Positions 1-5,661 of a stretch of DNA of 7,948 nt are shown in pieces; position 1 is the stretch's first letter, and each line of letters opens with the position of its first letter. The stretch comes from Actinomycetota bacterium (lineage in GTDB: Bacteria; Actinomycetota; Acidimicrobiia; Acidimicrobiales; Microtrichaceae), in NCBI GenBank assembly GCA_009700815.1, contig WLLG01000085.1, positions 1 through 7,948 of the forward strand, written 5' to 3'. A model generated the notes under the pieces. That model had not been told where the DNA came from, did no database searches, and saw nothing but the letters and a program-made list of their open reading frames with translations. Made by a program: the position numbers and the translations under genes.

Positions 1-65
1 GAAGCAGCACCTGAGCAACAGTGGTCACGAATTGCTGGAACAGTCATCCGTTTGGAAGTAGCCAT
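1..65 (-). CDS. Partial gene, N-terminal 21 codons; possibly PanB (3-methyl-2-oxobutanoate hydroxymethyltransferase)
   Basis: Reading leftward from an ATG at 65-63 gives MATSKRMTVPAIRDHCCSGAA with no stop before the window edge. An in-frame GTG immediately precedes the ATG, but the ATG is 8 nt from a strong AAGGAG Shine-Dalgarno, which makes it the better start. The peptide fits the start of actinobacterial PanB proteins: a short basic leader, then a 'R-(I/M)-T-V-x-x-I' strand, with a glycine at the place where PanB has K-x-x-G before its MLTAYD motif. PanB transfers a hydroxymethyl group from methylene-tetrahydrofolate to 2-oxoisovalerate in the cytoplasm, for pantothenate and coenzyme A synthesis. 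The diagnostic TAYD motif would lie just outside the window, so the identity is an inference from about 15 residues. That a gene starts here is much safer than what it encodes. It follows the PBP gene on the same strand after a 91-bp gap. Confidence 0.5.
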   Translation of the reverse strand, partial: MATSKRMTVPAIRDHCCSGAA

Positions 66-73
66 CACTGGTT

Positions 74-79
74 CTCCTT
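74..79 (-). promoter_or_regulatory. Shine-Dalgarno AAGGAG of the left-edge gene
   Basis: On the minus strand AAGGAG lies 8 nt before the ATG at 65-63 (5 nt before the adjacent GTG). It is one of only two clear ribosome binding sites in the window, and it is the main reason for calling a gene at the left edge, where only 65 bases of coding sequence are visible. Confidence 0.7.
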
Positions 80-120
80 GTTCAGGTCCAGCGCCCCATG
101 GCTGCCAGCCGTCAAATTTG

Positions 121-149
121 AGTGTACGGCAAACTCGTCAAACTGCAAA
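121..149 (-). promoter_or_regulatory. Candidate sigma-70-type promoter for the left-edge gene
   Basis: On the minus strand, TTTGCA (149-144) and TACACT (126-121) are separated by 17 nt. TACACT fits the actinobacterial TANNNT -10 pattern and the -35 matches TTGACA at four of six positions. Transcription would start near 114, giving a leader of about 50 nt before the ATG. Each hexamer is only a partial match, so this is tentative. The gene could also be read through from the PBP gene upstream, since no convincing terminator separates them. Confidence 0.25.
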
Positions 150-156
150 GCAAAAA

Positions 157-2361
157 TTACGGAGTTTGACCTACTGCAGCAGTTGTTGGTGGCGCAGGCG
201 CCGCGGTCGTTACTGGAGCCGAACTCGTAGGAGGCACTGCAGAGGTACTGGGCACTGGCTTGGGTGCAGCGGTGGTGACTGGATTCTTTGGCGTGGTCGT
301 TGAACTGGAGCTGCCCGAACCAGCAGCCAAAGCGGTACTGCTCGTGACGGTCCCGGGCAGACTGCTCGTCGTTGTTGAACGAAGGCCCGACAACCGCTGG
401 TTCAAGATCCGCTTCCCAAAATCGCTATCCGGGAACTGACAGGCCGCGTCCCCTTGAGTCGCCGAGGACATAAATTGCCGCCAGATGGCTGCAGGGACCG
501 TACCGCCCGAAACCTCTTTCCCACGGTACGACTTCATAGGTTTGGGCTGCTCGTATCCCATCCAGACTGCTGCCGTCAGATGACAGGTATACCCAGCGAA
601 CCAAGCGTCTTTCGAGTCAGTAGTAGTTCCAGTTTTGCCAGCAGCAACCACTCGTAGGTTGGCTGCATTTCCAGTCCCCTTCGTCAACACACCGGCCAGT
701 ACCGAGTTGACCGTATCTGCCACTCCTTCTTCGATGACTTGTTGAGATTTCACATCTTTTTTGGCATCAAAAAGCACTACTCCCGAGGAGTCCTCAACCC
801 TGCGAATGACATACGGCGGCGTGTGCTTGCCACGATCGGCAAAAGTTGAATACGCCGAGGCCATATCAAGCACCGATACCTCCTCGGTGCCAAGAACCAG
901 CGCATATTGTGGGTCCAACTCTGCTGTTACCCCAAGTCGGTTTGCCATCTCGGCTACGCGATCAGGCGTAACAAGATTGACCATTCCCGCATACACCGTG
1001 TTCGAGGACTTCCAAGTGGCCTCTTCAACGCTCAGTACGCCAAGGTCAGACTTTCCGAAGTTCTGCGGCGACCAGAGCTTTCCAGGCTCTGTAAACACAC
1101 CAGGGAATTGCGTGGTTGGAGGGGACCGGAAGGCAGACTCAACCGAGTAACCGTCCTCAATAAAGGCTGCGAGAGCGAAGGGCTTAAAGGTTGAGCCTGG
1201 CTGACGGCCCGAACCGCCGCCTGCTTTACCCAAAGCCAAGTTGACTTTCTTATTCGCAAAGTCGGTTCCCCCGACCATGGCTCGAACCTGCCCTTGCTCA
1301 TCAACTGCGACAAGCGAGCCCGAGGGCCCGTCTGCTTGGCTAAGCGTGCCCGTCACGGCCTTGTATGCGTCCTCTTGCATGTCTGGGTCGTACGTTATGT
1401 ACACCCGCAGGCCTTGGGTTTCTGCACCAGGGCCAAACCGCTCTCGCAGCTGTTTGCGCACCAAAGACACCCAGTATTCAGACCCATACTCTGCGTAGCG
1501 AACGTCCCCAAGATCAGTCTTTTCTGCGGGACGAGGCAGAATCGTCATGGTCTGAGCGTCACCATCGGCGTTGGTTGGACTCGACACCCAAGGCACCGCA
1601 TCAGCAGCATCGGCCTGAGATTGGGTGATGTAGCCCTCCGAGACCATGCCATTGAGAACAGTCTTGCGGCGACGTGTTGCCTCTTTGGGATCTCTCGTGG
1701 CCTCGGCCGTTTCCGGCGAACGTATCAAGCTCGCCAAATACGCGGCCTGATGAACCTGAAGGTTCTCCACGCCCATGCCGAAATACGCTCGGCTTGCGGC
1801 CTCGACCCCATAGGCACCGCGCCCAAAGTAAATCTCATTCAGGTATCGGGTCAGGATGTCTCGCTTGTCGAGTTCGCCTTCAAGCTTGACTGACAGCACA
1901 CCCTCTTTGAGTTTGCGTGTCAGGGTCCGTTCCGAGCTGAGGTAGGTCAGCTTGACGTATTGCTGTGTGATGGTTGAACCACCCTGCTTTGATTTGCTTG
2001 AACCCAAAACCGATTGATAGACCGCCCGAGCGAGCCCGGCGGGGTCAATTCCGCCGTGATCAAAGAAATTCCGATCCTCTGCTGACAGCACCGCCTGAAC
2101 CAAGACCGGCGGGAGTTGCTCGTACTCGACATTGACACGGGCTTCAGTGGCAGAGAGCTTGGCCATGGAATTCTGAAAATCACACTCGTTATTCGCCACG
2201 TTGATATCGCAAACAAACGTGGTCTCCATTGACCGCTTTGCCGGCGGGAGCTCAATTGTGCTCAGAGCCATCCAAAGTCCGCCGAGCGAGACCACCATCA
2301 ACACCAGCACCACATAGGCAGGCCGACGCAATCGCCAGAGGAAACTGCGTGATGTGGGCAT
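157..2361 (-). CDS. Class A penicillin-binding protein (bifunctional peptidoglycan glycosyltransferase/transpeptidase), PonA-like
   Basis: A membrane-anchored cell-wall synthase that polymerises lipid II and cross-links the stem peptides outside the membrane. From the ATG at 2361 the protein is 734 residues, a normal class A size. It has a short basic cytoplasmic tail (RSFLWRLRR), one membrane segment at about 15-34, then the GT51 domain: EDRNFFDHGG (95-104, first catalytic Glu), QGGSTITQQ (126-134), RKLKEG (149-154) and LTRYLNEIYFG (170-180). The transpeptidase domain follows: STFK (S390-K393, active-site Ser), SSN (452-454) and KTGT (576-579). The last 70 or so residues are a Ser/Thr/Pro/Ala-rich tail, probably disordered in the wall. 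All catalytic motifs are intact. A longer reading from a TTG at 2415 adds 18 residues, but the ATG places the basic n-region directly at the N-terminus and is preferred; neither start has a good ribosome binding site. Upstream DUF5318 lies on the same strand, an arrangement conserved in actinobacteria, so co-transcription is likely. Confidence 0.95.
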   Translation of the reverse strand: MPTSRSFLWRLRRPAYVVLVLMVVSLGGLWMALSTIELPPAKRSMETTFVCDINVANNECDFQNSMAKLSATEARVNVEYEQLPPVLVQAVLSAEDRNFFDHGGIDPAGLARAVYQSVLGSSKSKQGGSTITQQYVKLTYLSSERTLTRKLKEGVLSVKLEGELDKRDILTRYLNEIYFGRGAYGVEAASRAYFGMGVENLQVHQAAYLASLIRSPETAEATRDPKEATRRRKTVLNGMVSEGYITQSQADAADAVPWVSSPTNADGDAQTMTILPRPAEKTDLGDVRYAEYGSEYWVSLVRKQLRERFGPGAETQGLRVYITYDPDMQEDAYKAVTGTLSQADGPSGSLVAVDEQGQVRAMVGGTDFANKKVNLALGKAGGGSGRQPGSTFKPFALAAFIEDGYSVESAFRSPPTTQFPGVFTEPGKLWSPQNFGKSDLGVLSVEEATWKSSNTVYAGMVNLVTPDRVAEMANRLGVTAELDPQYALVLGTEEVSVLDMASAYSTFADRGKHTPPYVIRRVEDSSGVVLFDAKKDVKSQQVIEEGVADTVNSVLAGVLTKGTGNAANLRVVAAGKTGTTTDSKDAWFAGYTCHLTAAVWMGYEQPKPMKSYRGKEVSGGTVPAAIWRQFMSSATQGDAACQFPDSDFGKRILNQRLSGLRSTTTSSLPGTVTSSTALAAGSGSSSSTTTPKNPVTTAAPKPVPSTSAVPPTSSAPVTTAAPAPPTTAAVGQTP

Positions 2362-2400
2362 CCCACCATTCTGGCCCGTGAGGGGACAAACCTTCCATCT

Positions 2401-2441
2401 GAGCTGAGGGTGCAATCAGCTACCCAGCTCTCATTTCTGGG
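2401..2441 (-). promoter_or_regulatory. Overlapping inverted repeats in the leader of the PBP gene
   Basis: This lies in the gap between the DUF5318 stop and the PBP start. On the minus strand, three segments are: A, CCCAG (2441-2437); B, GAGCTGGGT (2430-2422); C, ACCCTCAGCTC (2411-2401). A can pair with the CTGGG inside B (5 bp, 9-nt loop), or B can pair with C (9 bp with a 2-nt bulge, 10-nt loop). The two foldings exclude each other. There is no T-tract after B:C, so it is not a standard terminator. It could be an mRNA structure, an operator, or chance. Confidence 0.25.
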
Positions 2442-2448
2442 AATTCCG

Positions 2449-2844
2449 CTACAGCGGGGCGACCTGCAACAGGTGATTCCACCGGCATGCGGTGCAAACT
2501 TCAACTGTAAAACAGCGCCGATTTTGCCGCTCTGAGGCCAGTTTCTGTAGCTCAGCACGAGTCTTCACTGGTCTGCCGCCAGGAGGTAAGCGCGGTCCGA
2601 ACACAAACTTCACGACCCTCAAGGTGGATTCATCACAGACGGGGCAGGACACAGTGGATCGCTGCGAACAATGCAGAGCAATGCGCATGAGTTCAGAATG
2701 GGCGTCGCAAACATCGCCGCGGGAGAGTTCACCGGCGCGGTAACGAAAGAGCAACTGCCTGCGGGCGAAGCGGTAGTCCACACTGCCTGGGGCTTTTCCC
2801 GGGCGACCAGAGGATTCAGGCTGAAGGAACGGCACGACGCTCAC
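2449..2844 (-). CDS. DUF5318 family zinc-ribbon-like protein (Rv0049 homologue)
   Basis: A small cytoplasmic protein of 131 residues with no signal peptide or membrane segment. The visible family features are a VDYRFARRQLL helix near residues 22-32, a DVCDAHSELMRIA stretch at 45-57, SCPVCDE (Cys67, Cys70), a VVKFVFGPRL strand at 77-86, and VCTACRWNHLL (Cys117, Cys120). The two CxxC pairs are arranged like a zinc ribbon, though metal binding is inferred. The pattern matches DUF5318, found across actinobacteria directly upstream of the major class A PBP, as Rv0049 is next to ponA1. The biochemical role is unknown; the context suggests a link to wall synthesis or its control. The track start is a GTG at 2844. 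A second in-frame GTG at 2835 is preceded 7 nt upstream by TATCGT, a TANNNT -10 box, so a leaderless transcript starting at 2835 (128 residues) is a realistic alternative. The stop lies in a small inverted repeat, and the PBP start is 87 bp downstream. Confidence 0.85.
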   Translation of the reverse strand: MSVVPFLQPESSGRPGKAPGSVDYRFARRQLLFRYRAGELSRGDVCDAHSELMRIALHCSQRSTVSCPVCDESTLRVVKFVFGPRLPPGGRPVKTRAELQKLASERQNRRCFTVEVCTACRWNHLLQVAPL

Positions 2845-2850
2845 GATACT
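2843..2850. promoter_or_regulatory. Candidate overlapping divergent -10 elements between DUF5318 and methyltransferase
   Basis: The minus strand reads TATCGT at 2848-2843, a TANNNT match 7 nt before the GTG at 2835. The plus strand reads GATACT at 2845-2850, 5 nt before the methyltransferase ATG at 2856. The two starts are so close that promoters must overlap each other or lie inside the opposite gene. The minus-strand box is the better match; the plus-strand one lacks the first T. No convincing -35 elements were seen. Confidence 0.25.
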
Positions 2851-2855
2851 GCTCG

Positions 2856-3743
2856 ATGAGGCATCCGCGGGTCAGCGCGAAACCTCCGACAGACTTTCAG
2901 GCAATGTCTGATTCGAGCTCAAAAGCCCCCCTCCCGCTTCGTCACCCATCCGCGGGAAACCTAGATACGCGCCCCACCCTGCTTCGAGCGGGTGACGGTC
3001 CAACTCCGCTACCGCCAGCGAGTTTCCCCCACGGCGCAGAGGCTCCCCTCGACACTGTTCGGTTCGCACCAGATGTTGATGACAGCATTTTGAGCAAACT
3101 CGTCGGATCGGTGGGACCGCTTGAAGGCAAGCGGGTACTGGACTTGGGGTGTGGGGCTGGCGGATGTTCACTAGCTCTGGCCCGAAAAGGAGCCCATGTT
3201 ATTGCGGTTGAAGGATCCACCGCCCGGCTCACGCAGGCTCGGGCCGCTGCCGAAATCGCTCAACTAAAAGTCGAATTCCATCACAGCGATTTGGCCGATC
3301 TGGCATTCCAGCGCGCAGATAGCATCGACCTTGTTATCGCGGTCTATTCCCTGTCTGGCGTACAAGACCTGGGTCGAGTTTTTCGCCAACTTCATCGCAT
3401 CATGAAACCAGAAGCTGCTCTGGTCATGTCGGTACCACACCCGTTTTCATTAATGCTTGAGCTTGATGCTGATGAGCAATCCACCCCGTATCTCACCCGC
3501 ACGAGCTGGCATGACCAGGCCATTTCGTGGCGAGCAAGTGGTGACGAAGGGGTCACGCACGTCCATCAAGTCAGTGAGCTCTTCACAAGCCTGATCCGAG
3601 CGAACTTTCGAGTGGACACGATTGTGGAGCCCGAGGCTGTCACTGCACCCGCTGCCACTCGACCGCCGAGCGTGCACTTTTCTGAATTGGCGAACTGGGT
3701 TCCGAGCAGTCTCGTGATCCGAGCGCGCAAAGAAGGGACCTGA
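2856..3743 (+). CDS. Class I SAM-dependent methyltransferase
   Basis: A 295-residue protein with a Rossmann-type methyltransferase core. Residues 1 to about 65 are rich in Pro, Ser and Ala and probably disordered. The core begins at about 70. Motif I is VLDLGCGAGG at 94-103, which binds S-adenosylmethionine. The acidic residue ending strand 2 is in VIAVEGS (Glu119, ribose hydroxyls). HHSDLADL at 142-149 supplies Asp145 near the adenine, and DLVIAVYSLSGVQD (158-171) with the LHRIMKPEAALVMSVPHPF stretch (179-197) corresponds to strands 4 and 5. The family resembles UbiE/Methyltransf_11-type small-molecule enzymes. The substrate cannot be told from the sequence. The ATG at 2856 is the longest start; Met17 at 2904 is an alternative giving 279 residues, and neither has a good Shine-Dalgarno. 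It diverges from DUF5318 and converges on the stress-protein gene, so it is probably transcribed alone. It lies where Streptomyces carries other genes, so it may be a lineage-specific insertion in a conserved frame. Confidence 0.85.
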   Translation: MRHPRVSAKPPTDFQAMSDSSSKAPLPLRHPSAGNLDTRPTLLRAGDGPTPLPPASFPHGAEAPLDTVRFAPDVDDSILSKLVGSVGPLEGKRVLDLGCGAGGCSLALARKGAHVIAVEGSTARLTQARAAAEIAQLKVEFHHSDLADLAFQRADSIDLVIAVYSLSGVQDLGRVFRQLHRIMKPEAALVMSVPHPFSLMLELDADEQSTPYLTRTSWHDQAISWRASGDEGVTHVHQVSELFTSLIRANFRVDTIVEPEAVTAPAATRPPSVHFSELANWVPSSLVIRARKEGT

Positions 3744-3755
3744 GCCCCTGGCTCA
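3741..3755. terminator. Hairpin between convergent methyltransferase and Usp genes, containing both stop codons
   Basis: TGAGCC-CCT-GGCTCA forms a perfect 6-bp stem with a 3-nt loop. The left arm begins with the methyltransferase stop TGA (3741-3743); the right arm ends with TCA, the complement of the Usp stop TGA (3753-3755). On the plus strand it is followed by only three Ts. It may act as a weak bidirectional terminator. The lack of a real T-tract is not unusual in actinobacteria, but it keeps the call modest. Confidence 0.45.
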
Positions 3756-4181
3756 TTTCCTGCGAACTACCACGACTGGGCAGTGCGCATGATTAACCGT
3801 GTAGGTGGTCACCGATCCGATGAGCAGGCCCGCAAAGCCGCCATGTCCTCTGGATCCAACCACAAGTAGATCGGACTCTTTAGAGGTCGAGATCAGAAGC
3901 TCACCAGCATGGCCTTCAAGAACCTCTGTGGTGACTTCAACACCCTCGAGGTCACCAAATTCGCGCACTGTGTCGACGGCTGCACCCAACATGATGTTGG
4001 TAGCGGCTGCATAATCAGACAAGTCTGTGGTTGCCATCTCATAGCCAGTGCTCAGAATCGCTCCCGAGAAGACTGCTACGACATGAAGAACAGATCCACG
4101 AAGCTTCGCTTCTTTTGCGGCCCATCTCAGGGCACTCACCGACTGCTCTGATCCGTCTACTCCAACCACAATTCCAGCCAC
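3753..4181 (-). CDS. Universal stress protein, UspA family, ATP-binding type
   Basis: A cytoplasmic single-domain Usp of 142 residues, the usual length for one domain. It opens with IVVGVDGSEQSVSALRWAAKEA (4-25), including Asp9 and the first strand and helix of the fold. Near the C-terminus VVGSRGHGGFAGLLIGSVT (107-125) carries the full G-x2-G-x9-G-(S/T) nucleotide motif (Gly109, Gly112, Gly122, Ser123). It ends with HCPVVVVRRK. The intact motif predicts ATP binding and dimerisation, as in the mycobacterial ATP-binding Usp proteins; this class is tied to dormancy, starvation or redox stress, with no fixed substrate. The start is a GTG at 4181 with a strong GAAGGAG 5 nt upstream. It follows the CCA-enzyme gene on the same strand after 48 bp. 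That gap holds a 10-bp palindrome that could be an operator, so it may have its own promoter. It converges on the methyltransferase gene with a shared hairpin. Confidence 0.95.
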   Translation of the reverse strand: MAGIVVGVDGSEQSVSALRWAAKEAKLRGSVLHVVAVFSGAILSTGYEMATTDLSDYAAATNIMLGAAVDTVREFGDLEGVEVTTEVLEGHAGELLISTSKESDLLVVGSRGHGGFAGLLIGSVTTYTVNHAHCPVVVVRRK

Positions 4182-4186
4182 TACTA

Positions 4187-4193
4187 CTCCTTC
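4187..4193 (-). promoter_or_regulatory. Shine-Dalgarno GAAGGAG of the usp gene
   Basis: GAAGGAG on the minus strand, 5 nt before the GTG at 4181. It decides the start codon and contrasts with the SD-poor starts of the CCA, DUF5318, GNAT and DUF6049 genes, suggesting that usp has a leadered mRNA or internal initiation on a read-through transcript. Confidence 0.75.
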
Positions 4194-4209
4194 GTCTGAG
4201 CCTTGTCTC

Positions 4210-4219
4210 CAAAGCTTTG
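4210..4219. promoter_or_regulatory. 10-bp perfect palindrome CAAAGCTTTG upstream of usp
   Basis: A self-complementary decamer located 28 nt upstream of the usp GTG, in the short gap after the CCA gene. Its position would fit an operator near a usp transcription start, but no flanking promoter hexamers of quality are seen. A 10-bp palindrome can also occur by chance. Confidence 0.25.
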
Positions 4220-4227
4220 CGGCAACA

Positions 4228-4242
4228 CGCTAGAGGCTAGCG
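4228..4242 (-). terminator. Hairpin at the end of the CCA-enzyme gene, spanning its stop codon
   Basis: On the minus strand CGCTAG-CCT-CTAGCG makes a perfect 6-bp stem with a 3-nt loop. The stop TAG (4232-4230) is in the distal arm. There is no T-run after it, so it is at best a weak, SD-like-free attenuating hairpin between the CCA gene and usp; it may instead be an mRNA 3'-end stabiliser or chance. Confidence 0.3.
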
Positions 4243-5636
4243 GTCCCTGCAGGGTTCTCTGGCTGTTGAGCCCACCACGCATCAAGATCGGCCACGGCTT
4301 GCTCCTCAGAGACAGGGCCGCGTTCAAGGCGTAGTTCCAAGAGGTAGCTCAATGCCTTCCCCACCACCTGGCCCTGAGTGAGCCCCAGATGATCCATTAC
4401 CTCTCGACCGTTCAGGTCTGGGCGGATCGACTTCAGTTCCTCTTGCTCGCCCAGTTGAGCAATGCGAAGTTCAAGATCATCAATTCGGCGATTGAGCGCA
4501 TCGGCTTTTCGTTGATTTCTCGTGGTGCAATCAGCGCGAGTCAGAGCCAGTAGCTCGGGGAGTAATTCCCCAGCATCACGAACAAACCTGCGCACCGCCG
4601 AGTCGGACCAGCCCATGTCATAGGTATGAAATCGCAGGTGGAGGTAAACCAGTTGCGATATCTGCGCAACCATCTCATTGCTGAACTTCAGCGCCTTCAT
4701 ACGTTCCCGTGTCATTCGAGCACCAACGACTTCGTGGTGATGAAACGAGACCCCGTTCGGGCCAATCGCCCGTGTAGCTGGCTTGGCAATGTCATGAAAA
4801 AGCGCTGCGAGCCGCACGAGAAGCTCCGCAGGAGCTTGTGCAACCACGGCAATAGTGTGTGTCAGTACATCCTTATGGCGGTGAATGGGATCCTGTTCCA
4901 ACCGCATGGCCGGCAACTCAGGGAAGAAATGTGCCGCCAGACCAGTGTCGTGCAAGAAGTACAAGCCATCTGATGGATCGGCCACCACCACCAGTTTGCA
5001 GAGTTCGTCTCGAATGCGTTCGCTCGACACAATAGAAAGCCTGTCAGCCATGGACTGCACAGCGACGAGCAACTCGGGTACGGCCTGTAGCGAGTACGAA
5101 GAGATGAACCTTGCAGCGCGCATCATCCGAAGGGGATCATCGGAAAAGGATTCCTCAGGGGAAATCGGGGTACGCAACACTCCCTCGGCTAGGTCTTTCA
5201 AGCCGTCAAAAGGGTCAATCAACGTTGGCTGATCACCCGTGATTTCGATTGCCATTGCGTTCACGGTGAAATCACGCCTTGAAAGATCTGCATGGATCTC
5301 GCTGGTGAATTGCACCTCTGGTTTACGGCTATCTGGCGAATAGGTTTCTGCCCGATGAGTAGTGATCTCGTAGGTGCACCCGTCGATTTCACAACCAATG
5401 GTTCCAAAGCGCTCGCCGGTAGCCCAGACTGCTGATGCCAAAGGCCTTACCAGCGCTTTGACCTCTTCGGGAAGCGCATCAGTGGTCAAGTCAACGTCGT
5501 TGCTGGGGCCTTGCCGATCAAGGAGTAGATCACGAACTCGGCCACCAACGAGATACAAGCGCTTGTTGTTATTTTGGAATACCTCGCCAAGCGGCGCGAG
5601 TGCATCAAGTTCCTGTTTTGCTCTCGCTGGAATCAC
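4230..5636 (-). CDS. cca: CCA tRNA nucleotidyltransferase (class II, with HD domain)
   Basis: This enzyme adds or repairs the CCA end of tRNAs in the cytoplasm, using CTP and ATP without a template; actinobacterial annotations often call it pcnA. The protein is 468 residues, typical for the actinobacterial enzyme with a C-terminal HD domain. Visible motifs are LVGGRVRDLLL (29-39), the metal-binding DVD (Asp47, Asp49), RRDFTVNAMA (120-129), DPFDGLKDL (141-149), DPLRMMRAARF (167-177, tRNA and nucleotide contacts) and SSERIRDEL (204-212, the templating helix region). The HD phosphohydrolase part has HRHKDVLTHT (252-261) and LFHDIAKP (279-286). All catalytic motifs look intact. The GTG start at 5636 gives the usual short lead (IPARAKQELDAL) before the first motif. 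There is no Shine-Dalgarno, and a TAGCCT box 6 nt upstream suggests a leaderless mRNA. The gene is divergent from the GNAT-DUF6049 pair across 100 bp, the order seen for Rv3907c and its neighbours. Confidence 0.96.
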   Translation of the reverse strand: MIPARAKQELDALAPLGEVFQNNNKRLYLVGGRVRDLLLDRQGPSNDVDLTTDALPEEVKALVRPLASAVWATGERFGTIGCEIDGCTYEITTHRAETYSPDSRKPEVQFTSEIHADLSRRDFTVNAMAIEITGDQPTLIDPFDGLKDLAEGVLRTPISPEESFSDDPLRMMRAARFISSYSLQAVPELLVAVQSMADRLSIVSSERIRDELCKLVVVADPSDGLYFLHDTGLAAHFFPELPAMRLEQDPIHRHKDVLTHTIAVVAQAPAELLVRLAALFHDIAKPATRAIGPNGVSFHHHEVVGARMTRERMKALKFSNEMVAQISQLVYLHLRFHTYDMGWSDSAVRRFVRDAGELLPELLALTRADCTTRNQRKADALNRRIDDLELRIAQLGEQEELKSIRPDLNGREVMDHLGLTQGQVVGKALSYLLELRLERGPVSEEQAVADLDAWWAQQPENPAGTASL

Positions 5637-5642
5637 TCGGCA

Positions 5643-5648
5643 AGGCTA
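5643..5648 (-). promoter_or_regulatory. Candidate -10 box placing CCA-gene transcription start at its GTG (leaderless)
   Basis: TAGCCT on the minus strand fits the actinobacterial TANNNT consensus and ends 6 nt before the GTG at 5636. Initiation at +1 would then fall on the G of the start codon. No Shine-Dalgarno precedes this GTG, as expected of leaderless actinobacterial mRNAs. No clear -35 is seen. Confidence 0.4.
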
Positions 5649-5661
5649 CCGGCGCGGCAAG

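Noticed and set aside
1294..1893. 199-codon open frame on the plus strand inside the PBP gene
   Set aside because: It lies wholly antisense to strongly conserved GT51 and transpeptidase motifs, has no recognisable domain and no ribosome binding site; it is a shadow frame.
2362..2415. Longer PBP start at a TTG (2415)
   Set aside because: It adds 18 residues before the basic tail and membrane segment, uses the weakest start codon, and overlaps the leader hairpin region; the ATG at 2361 gives the usual topology.
2492..2859. Plus-strand frames of 83 and 62 codons opposite DUF5318
   Set aside because: They are antisense to the conserved cysteine motifs of DUF5318 and have no domain or start signal.
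4626..5232. Two overlapping 115-codon plus-strand frames within the cca gene
   Set aside because: They are antisense to the catalytic and HD regions of an intact CCA enzyme and show no protein-like features.
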